The position numbers and the translations under genes are program-made. This document shows positions 39,431 through 47,224 of a DNA stretch of 64,000 nucleotides, piece by piece. Source of the DNA: CBDDCX01 sp965226925 (GTDB lineage Bacteria; Gemmatimonadota; Gemmatimonadetes; Longimicrobiales; Gaopeijiaceae); NCBI GenBank assembly GCA_965226925.1, contig CBDDEN010000009.1:474933-538932 (forward strand). The letters run 5' to 3'. The notes beneath the pieces are model-generated. The model was not told the DNA's origin. It saw only the letters and a program-made list of their open reading frames with translations, and ran no database searches. Position 1 is the first letter of the stretch. Every line of letters starts with the position of its first letter.

Positions 39431-40314
39431 GCCCCGAGCGCCGACGCAGGTGCGTGATGCATGTACGTCAGCGACTCGGGGCGAGTGAACGTCACGCGTG
39501 TCACGTACTGGGTCAGCCGCGCTCGACGCAGCGCCGGGTGAAGAAGCTACCTGGCGACGAGGAGGCGCTACGCACGGACGTGATACGGTTGGCGAGCCGG
39601 TTCGGCAGGTACGGGTATCGCCAGATCACGAACCTGCTGCGTATCGAGGGCTGGGAGGTGAACCACAAGCGTGTGGAGCGTATCTGGAGGCAGGAGGGGC
39701 TGAAAGTGCCCAGACGGCAACCGAAACGGGGTCGGTTGTGGCTCAACGATGGCTCGTGCATCCGGCTCAGGCCACTGCACAAGAATCACGTGTGGTCCTA
39801 CGACTTCGTAAGCACGAGGACCCATGACGGCCGTGCGCTGAAGCTTCTGACCGTGCTCGACGAGTACACGCGGCAGTGTCTGGCGATCAAGGTCGGTCGA
39901 AAGACTCGAGCTCACGACGTTCTCGAGGTGCTCACCGATCTCTTCGCTCGGCACGGTCCGCCCGAGCATCTGCGCTCGGACAACGGGCCAGAGTTCACGG
40001 CGAAACTGGTGCGGAGATGGCTGGCCAGGCTGCGGGTCCAGACCCTCTACATCGCGCCGGGCAGTCCGTGGGAGAACGGCTACAACGAGAGCTTCAACGG
40101 CAAACTGAGAGACGAGTTCTTGAACGGAGAGATCTTCTACACACTGCCCGAGGCGACGGTACTCGTCGAGCAGTGGAGGCGGCTGTACAATACCGTCCGA
40201 CCCCATCGTGCCCACGGCGGACTACCCCCCGCCCCAGAGACGATAAAACCATCGCCCTGGTTCCTCAGGATGCCCCAACTCCAGGGACCACCGATGGCTC
40301 GGGGTCTAACATAG
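39427..40314 (+). CDS. IS3 transposase OrfB (DDE integrase)
   Basis: The OrfB frame (-1 relative to OrfA) reads LSPERRRRCVMHVRQRLGASERHACHVLGQPRSTQRR and then an rve integrase core. The DDE triad is visible as Asp in HVWSYDFVSTRTHDGR, Asp in HLRSDNGPEFTAKLV and Glu in GYNESFNGKLRDEFLNGE. The C-terminal YNTVRPHRAHGGLPP motif is typical of the family. The frame is intact, so the element may be active if both ends are functional. A free-standing start could be the ATG near 39459. Confidence 0.9.
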   Translation: MSPERRRRCVMHVRQRLGASERHACHVLGQPRSTQRRVKKLPGDEEALRTDVIRLASRFGRYGYRQITNLLRIEGWEVNHKRVERIWRQEGLKVPRRQPKRGRLWLNDGSCIRLRPLHKNHVWSYDFVSTRTHDGRALKLLTVLDEYTRQCLAIKVGRKTRAHDVLEVLTDLFARHGPPEHLRSDNGPEFTAKLVRRWLARLRVQTLYIAPGSPWENGYNESFNGKLRDEFLNGEIFYTLPEATVLVEQWRRLYNTVRPHRAHGGLPPAPETIKPSPWFLRMPQLQGPPMARGLT

Positions 40315-40317
40315 GAA

Positions 40318-40674
40318 GTGGTACCGCAACTGGGGGCACCTCAACGCGACCTGCCCGACGGTCATCGGCGCGCCTATGAGGGGTTCAACCACTCCTCCGT
40401 GCTCGTGGCGAACGTGGCGCTCACCAACCTCGGCGACGCGGGCTTCGATCCAGCCAACGATATCGCCGGGATCATCCTGAATCGATGGGGTCACGCCTAC
40501 GTGAACCCGGGGCCCGGCTTCATGTTCGGCCGCAACGGAGCGCCGGCGCCCCCCGACGTTATCCGGGAGCCGTTCGGGCGCATCGCCATCGGCCACTCGG
40601 AGCTCCGCGGCCACCAGAACTGGACGGGTGCGGCGGGCGAGGGTCGCCGGGCCGTCGAGGCGCTGCTGGCCTGA
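40318..40674 (+). pseudogene. C-terminal fragment of an FAD-dependent oxidoreductase
   Basis: About 118 residues directly after the IS3 right end. The segment RRAYEGFNHSSVLVANVALTNLGDAGFDPAND and the end FGRIAIGHSELRGHQNWTGAAGEGRRAVEALL match the C-terminus of spermidine-dehydrogenase-like FAD oxidoreductases, where GHQNWTGA contacts the flavin. The Rossmann FAD domain and most of the chain are missing. Its upstream portion is not found on the other side of the IS, so the two flanks come from different genes. Confidence 0.65.
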
Positions 40675-40726
40675 CAACCGGTCCGCGGCTCTCTCAACCA
40701 CCGACAGGCCTCCTGCGCTCGGGGCA

Positions 40727-42454
40727 CTACCGGCGGTAGACCACCCGCCCTTCCACGATGGTCGCCACGATCTGTCCGTCGAGGACGGCACCCGGATCCG
40801 CGGACTCCAGCACGAACGGATCGACGTCCATTACGGTGAGATCCGCCCAACGTCCGGCCCCTATGACGCCGGTCTCGTCCTCGTTGAATGCCACGAAGGC
40901 CGCCCAGTTCGTATAGGCGCGCACCGTCTCCTCCGCGGTCAGCGATTGGACCGGATACCACCCTCTCGGGGGTTCACGTGACTTGTTGCGCCGAGTCATG
41001 GCCGCGTGCATGCCATAGAACACGCTCCAGTCCGAACCGGGCAGGTCGGAGTTGAACGTCAACTCGGCACCCGCGGCACGGAGCGTCCTCCAGGCGTATG
41101 CACCTCTGATCCGACCGGGCCCCAGGCGCTCCTCGGCCCATGGCATGTCCTCGACCGCGTGTGCCGGCTCCATCGAAGCCACGAGGTCCAGTTCCCTGAA
41201 CCGTGGCACGTCGTCCGGGTGGACGACCTGTGCGTGTTCGATGCGGTTGCGGTTTCGGCGAGCGCTCGGGACCTCCCGGTAGACCGATTCGATGAAGTCG
41301 AGGCTCCCTCTGTTGCCGGCGTCACCGATGGCGTGAATCGCGACCTGGAATCCCGCGGCCATCATGCGACGCATCCAGGTGGCGTCGAAGCCGTATCCCT
41401 CGCCCGCCAAACCTCGATGCCCCGGCGTGTCCGAGTAGTCCTCCAGCAGGCGCGCTCCACGCGAACCGAGGGCACCGTCGTAAAAAGCCTTCACGGACCG
41501 AGTCCGCAACATCGAGTCGCGGTCTCGATCGGGGCCCCTCGCCTCCCAGCGGGCGAGAACGGCGGTGTCTCTCGCCGAGAGCATGGAGTAGACCCGTACC
41601 GGTAGCCGCCCGTCGGCTTCGAGGGCCTCGAAGGCCGCCATGGTCGCCGTGGGTGCCCCCGCCTCGTGGACCGCGACGAAGCCCGACCGCGCCATCTCCT
41701 CCAGCCCGTCCAGGATCTGCTCCTGAAGTTGCTCGTGGGTCGGGGCGGGGATGGCCTCGTCCAGGAGCGGCACTGCCCGGTTCAGAAGCAGACCCGTGAG
41801 ACGGCCCCGGGCGTCCTTACGGATCTCGCCTCCCACGGGTGCCTCGGTGTCTGATGTGATCCCCGCCAACTCGAAGGCCATTCGGTTGCCCCAGCCGGCG
41901 AAACCGTGCAGGCTCCGCAGGTACACGGGGTGGTTCGGCACCCGCTCCGAGATCAGCGCCATGTCCGGGTAGCGGTTCGCCCAAGCACCCTCGTCCCATC
42001 CGGCTCCGACGATCCATGTGCCCTCCGGAACCTCGGCAGCGCGCTCGGCGACCAGCTCGACCGCCTCCTCTTCCGTGGCCACGTCCACGAGGTTGACCCG
42101 AGCCAATAGCGCGCCCAACTCCACGACGTGCGTATGCGAGTCGACCAGCCCGGGGAGCACGGTTGCCCCGCCCAGGTCGAGCACCTCCGTGCTCGCTCCC
42201 CGATGGGCTTCGGCCTCCTCGGCACTCCCCACGAAGACGATTCTGCCGTTGCGTACGGCCACGGCTTCGGCATCGGGCCCCCAGCCGTCGGCTGCGGAGT
42301 AGGGTGCGTCGAGTGCCGGGGCGCCGTCGGTTCCGGGCTCACCCCACGCGAGCGTGTAGACCCGGCCGTTGGTCAGGAGGAGATCTGCCGACCGGGGTCC
42401 GCACGCGCCCATCGTTGCCACTAGGATCAACAGAGGATAGACACGACGGTTCAC
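40727..42454 (-). CDS. Amidohydrolase family 3 (YtcJ-like) lipoprotein
   Basis: The GTG at 42454 with GGGAG seven bases upstream fits a lipobox start (LLILVATMGAC); a longer open frame upstream has no such signal. The 575-residue product is a periplasmic metal-dependent hydrolase with the metal site VDSHTHVVELGA and GAGWDEGAWANRYPD. A lysine candidate lies in SVKAFYDGALGSRGARL, and metal His residues lie in VAIHAIGDAGN and RIEHAQVVHPDD. The C-terminus is TFNSDLPGSDWSVFYGMHAAM. YtcJ-like members act on amides or N-acyl compounds of unknown identity. It diverges from the isomerase operon, with 223 bases between the starts. Confidence 0.88.
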   Translation of the reverse strand: MNRRVYPLLILVATMGACGPRSADLLLTNGRVYTLAWGEPGTDGAPALDAPYSAADGWGPDAEAVAVRNGRIVFVGSAEEAEAHRGASTEVLDLGGATVLPGLVDSHTHVVELGALLARVNLVDVATEEEAVELVAERAAEVPEGTWIVGAGWDEGAWANRYPDMALISERVPNHPVYLRSLHGFAGWGNRMAFELAGITSDTEAPVGGEIRKDARGRLTGLLLNRAVPLLDEAIPAPTHEQLQEQILDGLEEMARSGFVAVHEAGAPTATMAAFEALEADGRLPVRVYSMLSARDTAVLARWEARGPDRDRDSMLRTRSVKAFYDGALGSRGARLLEDYSDTPGHRGLAGEGYGFDATWMRRMMAAGFQVAIHAIGDAGNRGSLDFIESVYREVPSARRNRNRIEHAQVVHPDDVPRFRELDLVASMEPAHAVEDMPWAEERLGPGRIRGAYAWRTLRAAGAELTFNSDLPGSDWSVFYGMHAAMTRRNKSREPPRGWYPVQSLTAEETVRAYTNWAAFVAFNEDETGVIGAGRWADLTVMDVDPFVLESADPGAVLDGQIVATIVEGRVVYRR

Positions 42455-42677
42455 TCGAGGCTCCCTGGAATGGACGTTTGGAGTCGGACCCGACCGGCCC
42501 GAAATCACTCGAACCGCCTCGCCGAGGATACGGCAGGACGCCTTGCCGGACCAGACGCCGCCGGGTCCTAGCGGCTCCGGGCACCCGGTGACTAAGTTCA
42601 CCGCCCGCTCGATGGGAGACGGCCCCCGAGGCCGCCTCGTTCGAGCGGGTCGACTCGACAACCCGCTGGGAGTTTTG

Positions 42678-43523
42678 ATGATCGATCGCCGACAGGCGCT
42701 GCGGAGATTGGGGCTCTTGGCCGCCGGTACCGTGGGGTTCGGTGAGGTGGCGTGCGCCGGGAGGGACAGGATGTCCGGGCCCCTGGGGGCGCTCGGCCTC
42801 CAGCTCTACACGCTCAGGCGTGAGATGGCCCAAGGTGTGGACGCGACCCTGGCCCGCGTCGCGGAGATCGGGTACAGCGAGGTGGAATTCGCCGGGTACT
42901 TCGAACGAAGTCCCGAAGAGATCCGCAGGGGTCTCGCATCGGCCGGTTTGACCTCGCCCTCGACCCATGTCGACATCAAGGCCGTGATCACCGACTGGCC
43001 GAACACGCTCGACGTCGCGAACACCATCGGCCATCGCTACGTCGTCGTGCCCTCGGTTCCCCGTGAGATGGGTGTCACATTGGATCATTGGCGTGCCGTG
43101 GCCGACATCTTCAACCGAGCCGGCGTCGAGGCACGCCGCGCAGGACTCCAGTTCGCCTACCACAATCACGATTTCGAATTCCAACCCATCGATGGGCGGA
43201 TCCCTTTCGACTTGCTCTGCGAGCAGACCGATCCGGCACTCGTACAAATAGAGCTCGATCTGTTCTGGATCACGCAGGGCGGAGGCGATCCCATGGCCTT
43301 GTTCGAGCGCTGGCCGGGACGGGTGCCGATGATCCATGTGAAGGACCGCACGGAGGCGGGCATCATGACCGAGGTGGGCGCCGGCGCCATCGATTGGGAA
43401 CAGATCTTCGGAGCCCAGGCCCTGGCCGGCATGAGGCACTTCTTCGTCGAACATGACGAACCCAGGGAGGGCTTCGCGTCGATCTCAGCCAGCTACGCGT
43501 ACCTCAGGGGTCTCGGTACCTGA
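42678..43523 (+). CDS. Sugar phosphate isomerase/epimerase (TIM barrel), exported
   Basis: From the ATG at 42678 (GGGAG upstream) the 281-residue protein opens with a Tat-like signal (DRRQALRRLGLLAAGTVGFG). The barrel contains LGLQLYTLRREMAQGVDATLARVAEIGY, the metal-site region AYHNHDFEFQPI, EIELDLFWITQGGG-like sequence and MIHVKDRTEAG. These match xylose-isomerase-like/AP endonuclease 2 family epimerases. The substrate is unknown; many such secreted paralogues exist in this kind of organism. It is the first gene of a tight operon: its TGA shares bases with the ATG of the permease (TGATG). Confidence 0.85.
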   Translation: MIDRRQALRRLGLLAAGTVGFGEVACAGRDRMSGPLGALGLQLYTLRREMAQGVDATLARVAEIGYSEVEFAGYFERSPEEIRRGLASAGLTSPSTHVDIKAVITDWPNTLDVANTIGHRYVVVPSVPREMGVTLDHWRAVADIFNRAGVEARRAGLQFAYHNHDFEFQPIDGRIPFDLLCEQTDPALVQIELDLFWITQGGGDPMALFERWPGRVPMIHVKDRTEAGIMTEVGAGAIDWEQIFGAQALAGMRHFFVEHDEPREGFASISASYAYLRGLGT

Positions 43524-45016
43524 TGGGCGATGCGCCGTCGCAGAAGACGGGCCTCACGCGTGAACTGGGGCTATTGGGGCTGGCGGCCACCGGCATTTGC
43601 TCCATGCTCGGTGCCGCGATCAACGTGGTCCCGATCATGATCCAGAGGAGCGTGCCGGGTATCGGCCCCTACGTTCTTCACGCGTACCTGTACGCCGCGA
43701 TTCCGGCCATCCTGGCCGCCCTGGCCTATGCGGTCCTCTCGTCCGCCATGCCCCGCGCGGGTGGGAGCTATGTCTATGGGAGCCGGGGGCTTAGTCCGTA
43801 CCTCGGCTTCGTGGCGAGCTTCTCACAATGGTTCGGTCTCAGCATCGCCATCGGGGTGGTGTCGTACGTGATGATCCCATTCCTCAGGGACATCGCTTCG
43901 GCCGTGGGGTGGGAGCCCCTGGCCGACAGCCTCGACGGAGGTGTCGTGCGGGTGACCCTGGCGCTGGCATTCCTCTGGACCTTCGTGGGAGTCAATCTGA
44001 GGGGTGTGCGCCTCTATGAGCGGACGCTCGTACCACTGATGTTCGTGATGTTCGTGCTGGGCGCCGTGGTGATCGTCGCCGGCTTCGCCTTCGATCACCA
44101 GGACTTCGCCGCGGCGATCCAGCTGCGGGAGGGACGCTCCATCCCCGATGCCGTCGTGCCTCCCCTCCGAATCGGCACATACCTGGCGGCTTCGGCTCTG
44201 CTCTTTTCGAGCTTCATCGGTTTCGACTCGATCGCCCAGGCCGGCGGTGAGGCGAAGAACCCGTCTCGCTCCTTGCCGCTCGCCATCGGAATCGCGGTCT
44301 TCACGGTGGGTACCTTCTACATGCTCTTCACCGCAGCCGTATACCACGCCGTGCCATGGACTTACGTGGCGGAGCATGCACAGACGCAGGACCTCACGGC
44401 TCCGGGCCTCTTGGGCTACCTCCTGCCGCCGGCTTGGACGGTCGCGATCGTGGCGGGGGCGGCCGTGGCCCTGATGAACGACCTGCCTGCGATGCTCCTC
44501 GCGGTGTCCCGGTTGATGTTCGCGTGGGCCGAAGACGGGATCTTCCCCCGAAGTGTGGCGAAGGTGCATCCCCAATGGCACACGCCTCACGTGGCCATCG
44601 TCCTCAGCGGGCTCATGGCGTCGGTGGGTATCCTCGGCAGTCACTTGGCGGGCGACTTCTTCCTGGGCATCGACATCCTGGTGACGTCCATGCTGGTCAA
44701 CTTTCTCGTCATGTGCTTGGCCGTTATCGCTCTTCCGCGACGCAACCCGGACATCGCCCGCGACGTGAGCGTGCTGCCGTCGCGCCCGCTTCAGGTCGTC
44801 GTAGCGGTGTCCGGTATCGTGATGCTCTCGATCTTCCTGGTCGTCCATGTCTGGAAGGACCTGAGCGCGACTGTGGACGCGTGGTACTTCCACTCGACGC
44901 CCGTGTGGTTGGTCGTCATGGCCGTCGCCACGGGCATCTACCTGAAGGAGCTTCGCGGCCTCCGCTCGGAGGGCGTCGACGTCGACGCCCTCTTCGCGAC
45001 CCTTCCGCCGGAGTAG
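43523..45016 (+). CDS. APC-superfamily amino acid permease
   Basis: An intact 497-residue inner-membrane transporter with twelve or more hydrophobic helices. The N-terminal motif GLLGLAATGICSMLGAAINVVP matches the substrate-binding unwound helix of APC amino acid transporters. Further motifs are AMPRAGGSYVYGSRGLSPYLGF, SSFIGFDSIAQAGGEAKNPSRSLP and LAVSRLMFAWAEDGIFPRSVAKVHPQWHTP. It likely imports an amino acid or amine. It is translationally linked to the isomerase upstream and followed after eight bases by the aldo/keto reductase-RidA fusion. Confidence 0.9.
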   Translation: MGDAPSQKTGLTRELGLLGLAATGICSMLGAAINVVPIMIQRSVPGIGPYVLHAYLYAAIPAILAALAYAVLSSAMPRAGGSYVYGSRGLSPYLGFVASFSQWFGLSIAIGVVSYVMIPFLRDIASAVGWEPLADSLDGGVVRVTLALAFLWTFVGVNLRGVRLYERTLVPLMFVMFVLGAVVIVAGFAFDHQDFAAAIQLREGRSIPDAVVPPLRIGTYLAASALLFSSFIGFDSIAQAGGEAKNPSRSLPLAIGIAVFTVGTFYMLFTAAVYHAVPWTYVAEHAQTQDLTAPGLLGYLLPPAWTVAIVAGAAVALMNDLPAMLLAVSRLMFAWAEDGIFPRSVAKVHPQWHTPHVAIVLSGLMASVGILGSHLAGDFFLGIDILVTSMLVNFLVMCLAVIALPRRNPDIARDVSVLPSRPLQVVVAVSGIVMLSIFLVVHVWKDLSATVDAWYFHSTPVWLVVMAVATGIYLKELRGLRSEGVDVDALFATLPPE

Positions 45017-45024
45017 CACCGACG

Positions 45025-46500
45025 ATGAGCCAGGAAATGTCGATGGGCGAACCGGTCGAGCGAGTCGAGCTCGCTCCGGGCTTCAGCATCTCACGGGTCC
45101 TGACCGGCCTCTGGCAGATCGCCGACATGGAGCGGGATGGGGGCGAGCTGGACCCCGAGGTGACATCCGGGTCGATGAGGCCATACGTCGAGGCGGGCTT
45201 CACGACGTTCGACATGGCCGACCACTATGGCTCCTCCGAGGTGATCGCGGGTCGCTTTCGAAAGCGGACGGGAGGGGAGCCCTCCGTCGAGCTGCTGACG
45301 AAGTGGGTCCCCAAGCCGGGGAACGTGACGCGAGACGATGTGAGGGCCGCGGTGCAGCGATCACTCGACCGGATGGAGGCCGAGCGGCTGGATCTGCTCC
45401 AGTTCCACGCATGGAGTTATTCCGATCCCGGATGGCTTGACTGCCTCTTCTGGCTTCAGGAACTGAAAGACGAGGGCCTGATCGGCCATCTGGGCCTCAC
45501 GAATGTGGATACCGCTCACCTCCGCATCGTGCTGCACAGTGGCATCGACGTGGTCTCCAATCAGGTCTGCTATTCCCTTGTCGATCAGAGGGCGCGAGCC
45601 CGTATGACCGATTTGTGCGTGGAGCACGGAGTCAAGCTTCTGGCGTTCGGGACGGTGGCCGGCGGCCTCCTCACAGAGCGGTGGCTGGGGGCCCCCGAGC
45701 CCGACGTGGACTCCCTGGATACATGGTCGCAGATGAAGTACCGGCGATTCGTCGACGTCGCGGGCGGTTGGGACGCCTTTCAGGGCCTGCTCGGGGCGGT
45801 ACGGCGCGTGGCCGACAAACATGGGGTCTCGATGGCGAACGTGGCTTGCCGCCACATTCTGGAGCAGCCGGCCGTGGGTGGCGTCATCATCGGTGCCCGA
45901 CTCGGCGAGAGCGACCATATCGAGGACAATCTCAGGCTCTTCGACTTCTCCCTGGACGACGAAGACGAGTCGGAGATTCACGCGGCCCTCTCCGATCTGG
46001 GGCCGGTTCCCGGGGACTGCGGTGACGAATACCGGAAACCTCCGTTCCTCACCGCGTCCGGCGATCTGAGCCATCACTTCGACTCGTTTCCTCCTCCTTA
46101 CACGGCCGAGGAGCGAAGCGCCGGGCGCAGCATAGTGCTCACGGGGACGACATGGGAGGATTTGGCCGGGTTCAGCCGCGCGGTCCGAAGCGGATCGCGC
46201 ATATCGGTTTCCGGTACCACCGCGACCCACGGCGAACGGGCCATCGGTGGATCGGATCCGGCGGCCCAGACGCACTTCGTCATCGACAAGATCGAAGGCG
46301 CGCTCCGGTCGTTGGGAGGTAGTCTCGAGGATGTGGTACGGACGCGTATCTACGTGCCCAACGTGGATGATTGGGAGCCCGTAGCACGGGCTCATGGCGA
46401 ACGGTTTCGCACGATCCTCCCGGCCAACACTTTGGTTCACGCGGGGCTGGTGGGAGAGGAGTATCTCGTAGAGATGGAGGCGGAGGCAGTGGTGCCATGA
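45025..46500 (+). CDS. Aldo/keto reductase fused to a RidA domain
   Basis: A 491-residue two-domain protein. Residues about 15-340 are an aldo/keto reductase barrel with catalytic Asp/Tyr in FDMADHYGSSE, Lys in ELLTKWVPKP and His in LLQFHAWSY, plus the C-terminal VGGVIIGARLGE NADP-binding strand. From about residue 375 a RidA/YjgF domain follows (SVSGTTATHGERAIGGSDPAAQTHFVIDKIEGALRSLGGSLEDVVRTRIYV and LVHAGLVGEEYLVEMEAEAVV). RidA enzymes hydrolyse reactive enamines and imines made by PLP enzymes. The fusion suggests one route in which an amino compound imported by the upstream permease is deaminated and then reduced. The frame is continuous and looks intact. Confidence 0.9.
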   Translation: MSQEMSMGEPVERVELAPGFSISRVLTGLWQIADMERDGGELDPEVTSGSMRPYVEAGFTTFDMADHYGSSEVIAGRFRKRTGGEPSVELLTKWVPKPGNVTRDDVRAAVQRSLDRMEAERLDLLQFHAWSYSDPGWLDCLFWLQELKDEGLIGHLGLTNVDTAHLRIVLHSGIDVVSNQVCYSLVDQRARARMTDLCVEHGVKLLAFGTVAGGLLTERWLGAPEPDVDSLDTWSQMKYRRFVDVAGGWDAFQGLLGAVRRVADKHGVSMANVACRHILEQPAVGGVIIGARLGESDHIEDNLRLFDFSLDDEDESEIHAALSDLGPVPGDCGDEYRKPPFLTASGDLSHHFDSFPPPYTAEERSAGRSIVLTGTTWEDLAGFSRAVRSGSRISVSGTTATHGERAIGGSDPAAQTHFVIDKIEGALRSLGGSLEDVVRTRIYVPNVDDWEPVARAHGERFRTILPANTLVHAGLVGEEYLVEMEAEAVVP

Positions 46501-47030
46501 TCACGATTGCAGAATACAACCCGTCGTGGCCGATGTGGTTCGAGGAAGTCAAGGCTTGCCTGTTGGAGGAGCTGCCTCAAGAGAGCGGGATCGTGAAGGT
46601 CGAGCACATAGGCAGCACTGCGGTGCCCGGACTAGCGGCCAAACCGATCATCGACATACACGTGGTGATCGCCGAGGACTCTCAGTTGGGTCGTATGATC
46701 GGGCAACTCGCCCGTCTGGGGTACATCTATGAGGGCGATCGGGGAGCCATGGGGCAGGAGGCCTTCAGACGGAGGGGGCCCGACGTGCCCCTCAGGGATC
46801 CCAAGAGGGACTGGGCCCCTCATCACCTGTACGCATCGGTGGAAGGAAGTCGCGAACTGGACCGACATCTGGCGTTGCGCGATCACCTGAGAGAGGAGGA
46901 GCCGGACAGGGAGGCCTATGCCGCGCTCAAGCGTGATCTCGCGAGTCGAGAGGACATGGACCTGGAGGCGTACACGGCGGGCAAGTCGGAGTTCATCGAG
47001 GGGATTCTGGGAAAGGAAGGGCGGTGGTAG
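46497..47030 (+). CDS. GrpB/UPF0157 family protein
   Basis: A 177-residue nucleotidyltransferase-fold protein. The ATG overlaps the stop of the preceding gene (ATGA). Family motifs are ITIAEYNPSWPMWFEEVKACL, VEHIGSTAVPGLAAKPIIDIHVVI (with the catalytic-like Asp-X-His), LGYIYEGD and HHLYASVEGSRELDRHLALRDHLR. UPF0157 members resemble CCA-adding and aminoglycoside nucleotidyltransferases, and some are fused to dephospho-CoA kinase. No specific activity is known. It continues the operon. Confidence 0.88.
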   Translation: MITIAEYNPSWPMWFEEVKACLLEELPQESGIVKVEHIGSTAVPGLAAKPIIDIHVVIAEDSQLGRMIGQLARLGYIYEGDRGAMGQEAFRRRGPDVPLRDPKRDWAPHHLYASVEGSRELDRHLALRDHLREEEPDREAYAALKRDLASREDMDLEAYTAGKSEFIEGILGKEGRW

Positions 47031-47224
47031 CCGACGGAAGGGTCGGAGTCGGCGTCGCCGAGGAGGATCCTCTGGTGACGGTGGCGTCAGTGGACCGGAT
47101 CCGCGCCCACTTCCGGCTCTGGAGAGGGTCGAGGGCGGCCGCGCCGTGGCGTACTTCGACGGACCGGGTGGGACCCAGGTTCCCAGGGCGGTCGTGGAGG
47201 CGTCCAACGCGTACCTCTACGGGA
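47024..47224 (+). pseudogene. Cysteine-desulfurase-like protein, N-terminal fragment cut by group II intron
   Basis: A GTG at 47024 overlaps the end of GrpB and has GGAAGGG upstream. The start VDRIRAHF continues, after a missing base near 47113, as PALERVEGGRAVAYFDGPGGTQVPRAVVEASNAYL. That is the N-terminus of SufS/CsdA-like cysteine desulfurases, where DGPGGTQ precedes the PLP domain. Similarity stops at about 47224, where the 3' end of the group II intron begins. The remaining ~350 residues are absent from this window. It was the fifth gene of the operon. Confidence 0.7.

Larger units (their letters stand above)
39080..40317 (+). mobile_element. IS3-family insertion sequence
   Basis: About 1.24 kb with two overlapping transposase frames (orfA and orfB) in the classical IS3 -1 frameshift arrangement. 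The left end lies close to TGACCCCC at 39079-39086 and the right end close to GGGGTCTAACAT at 40301-40312; GACCCC is shared in inverted form, but a long terminal inverted repeat could not be fixed. No target-site duplication is visible. The left flank is a cytochrome c gene fragment, while the right flank is the tail of an unrelated FAD oxidoreductase. Confidence 0.85.
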
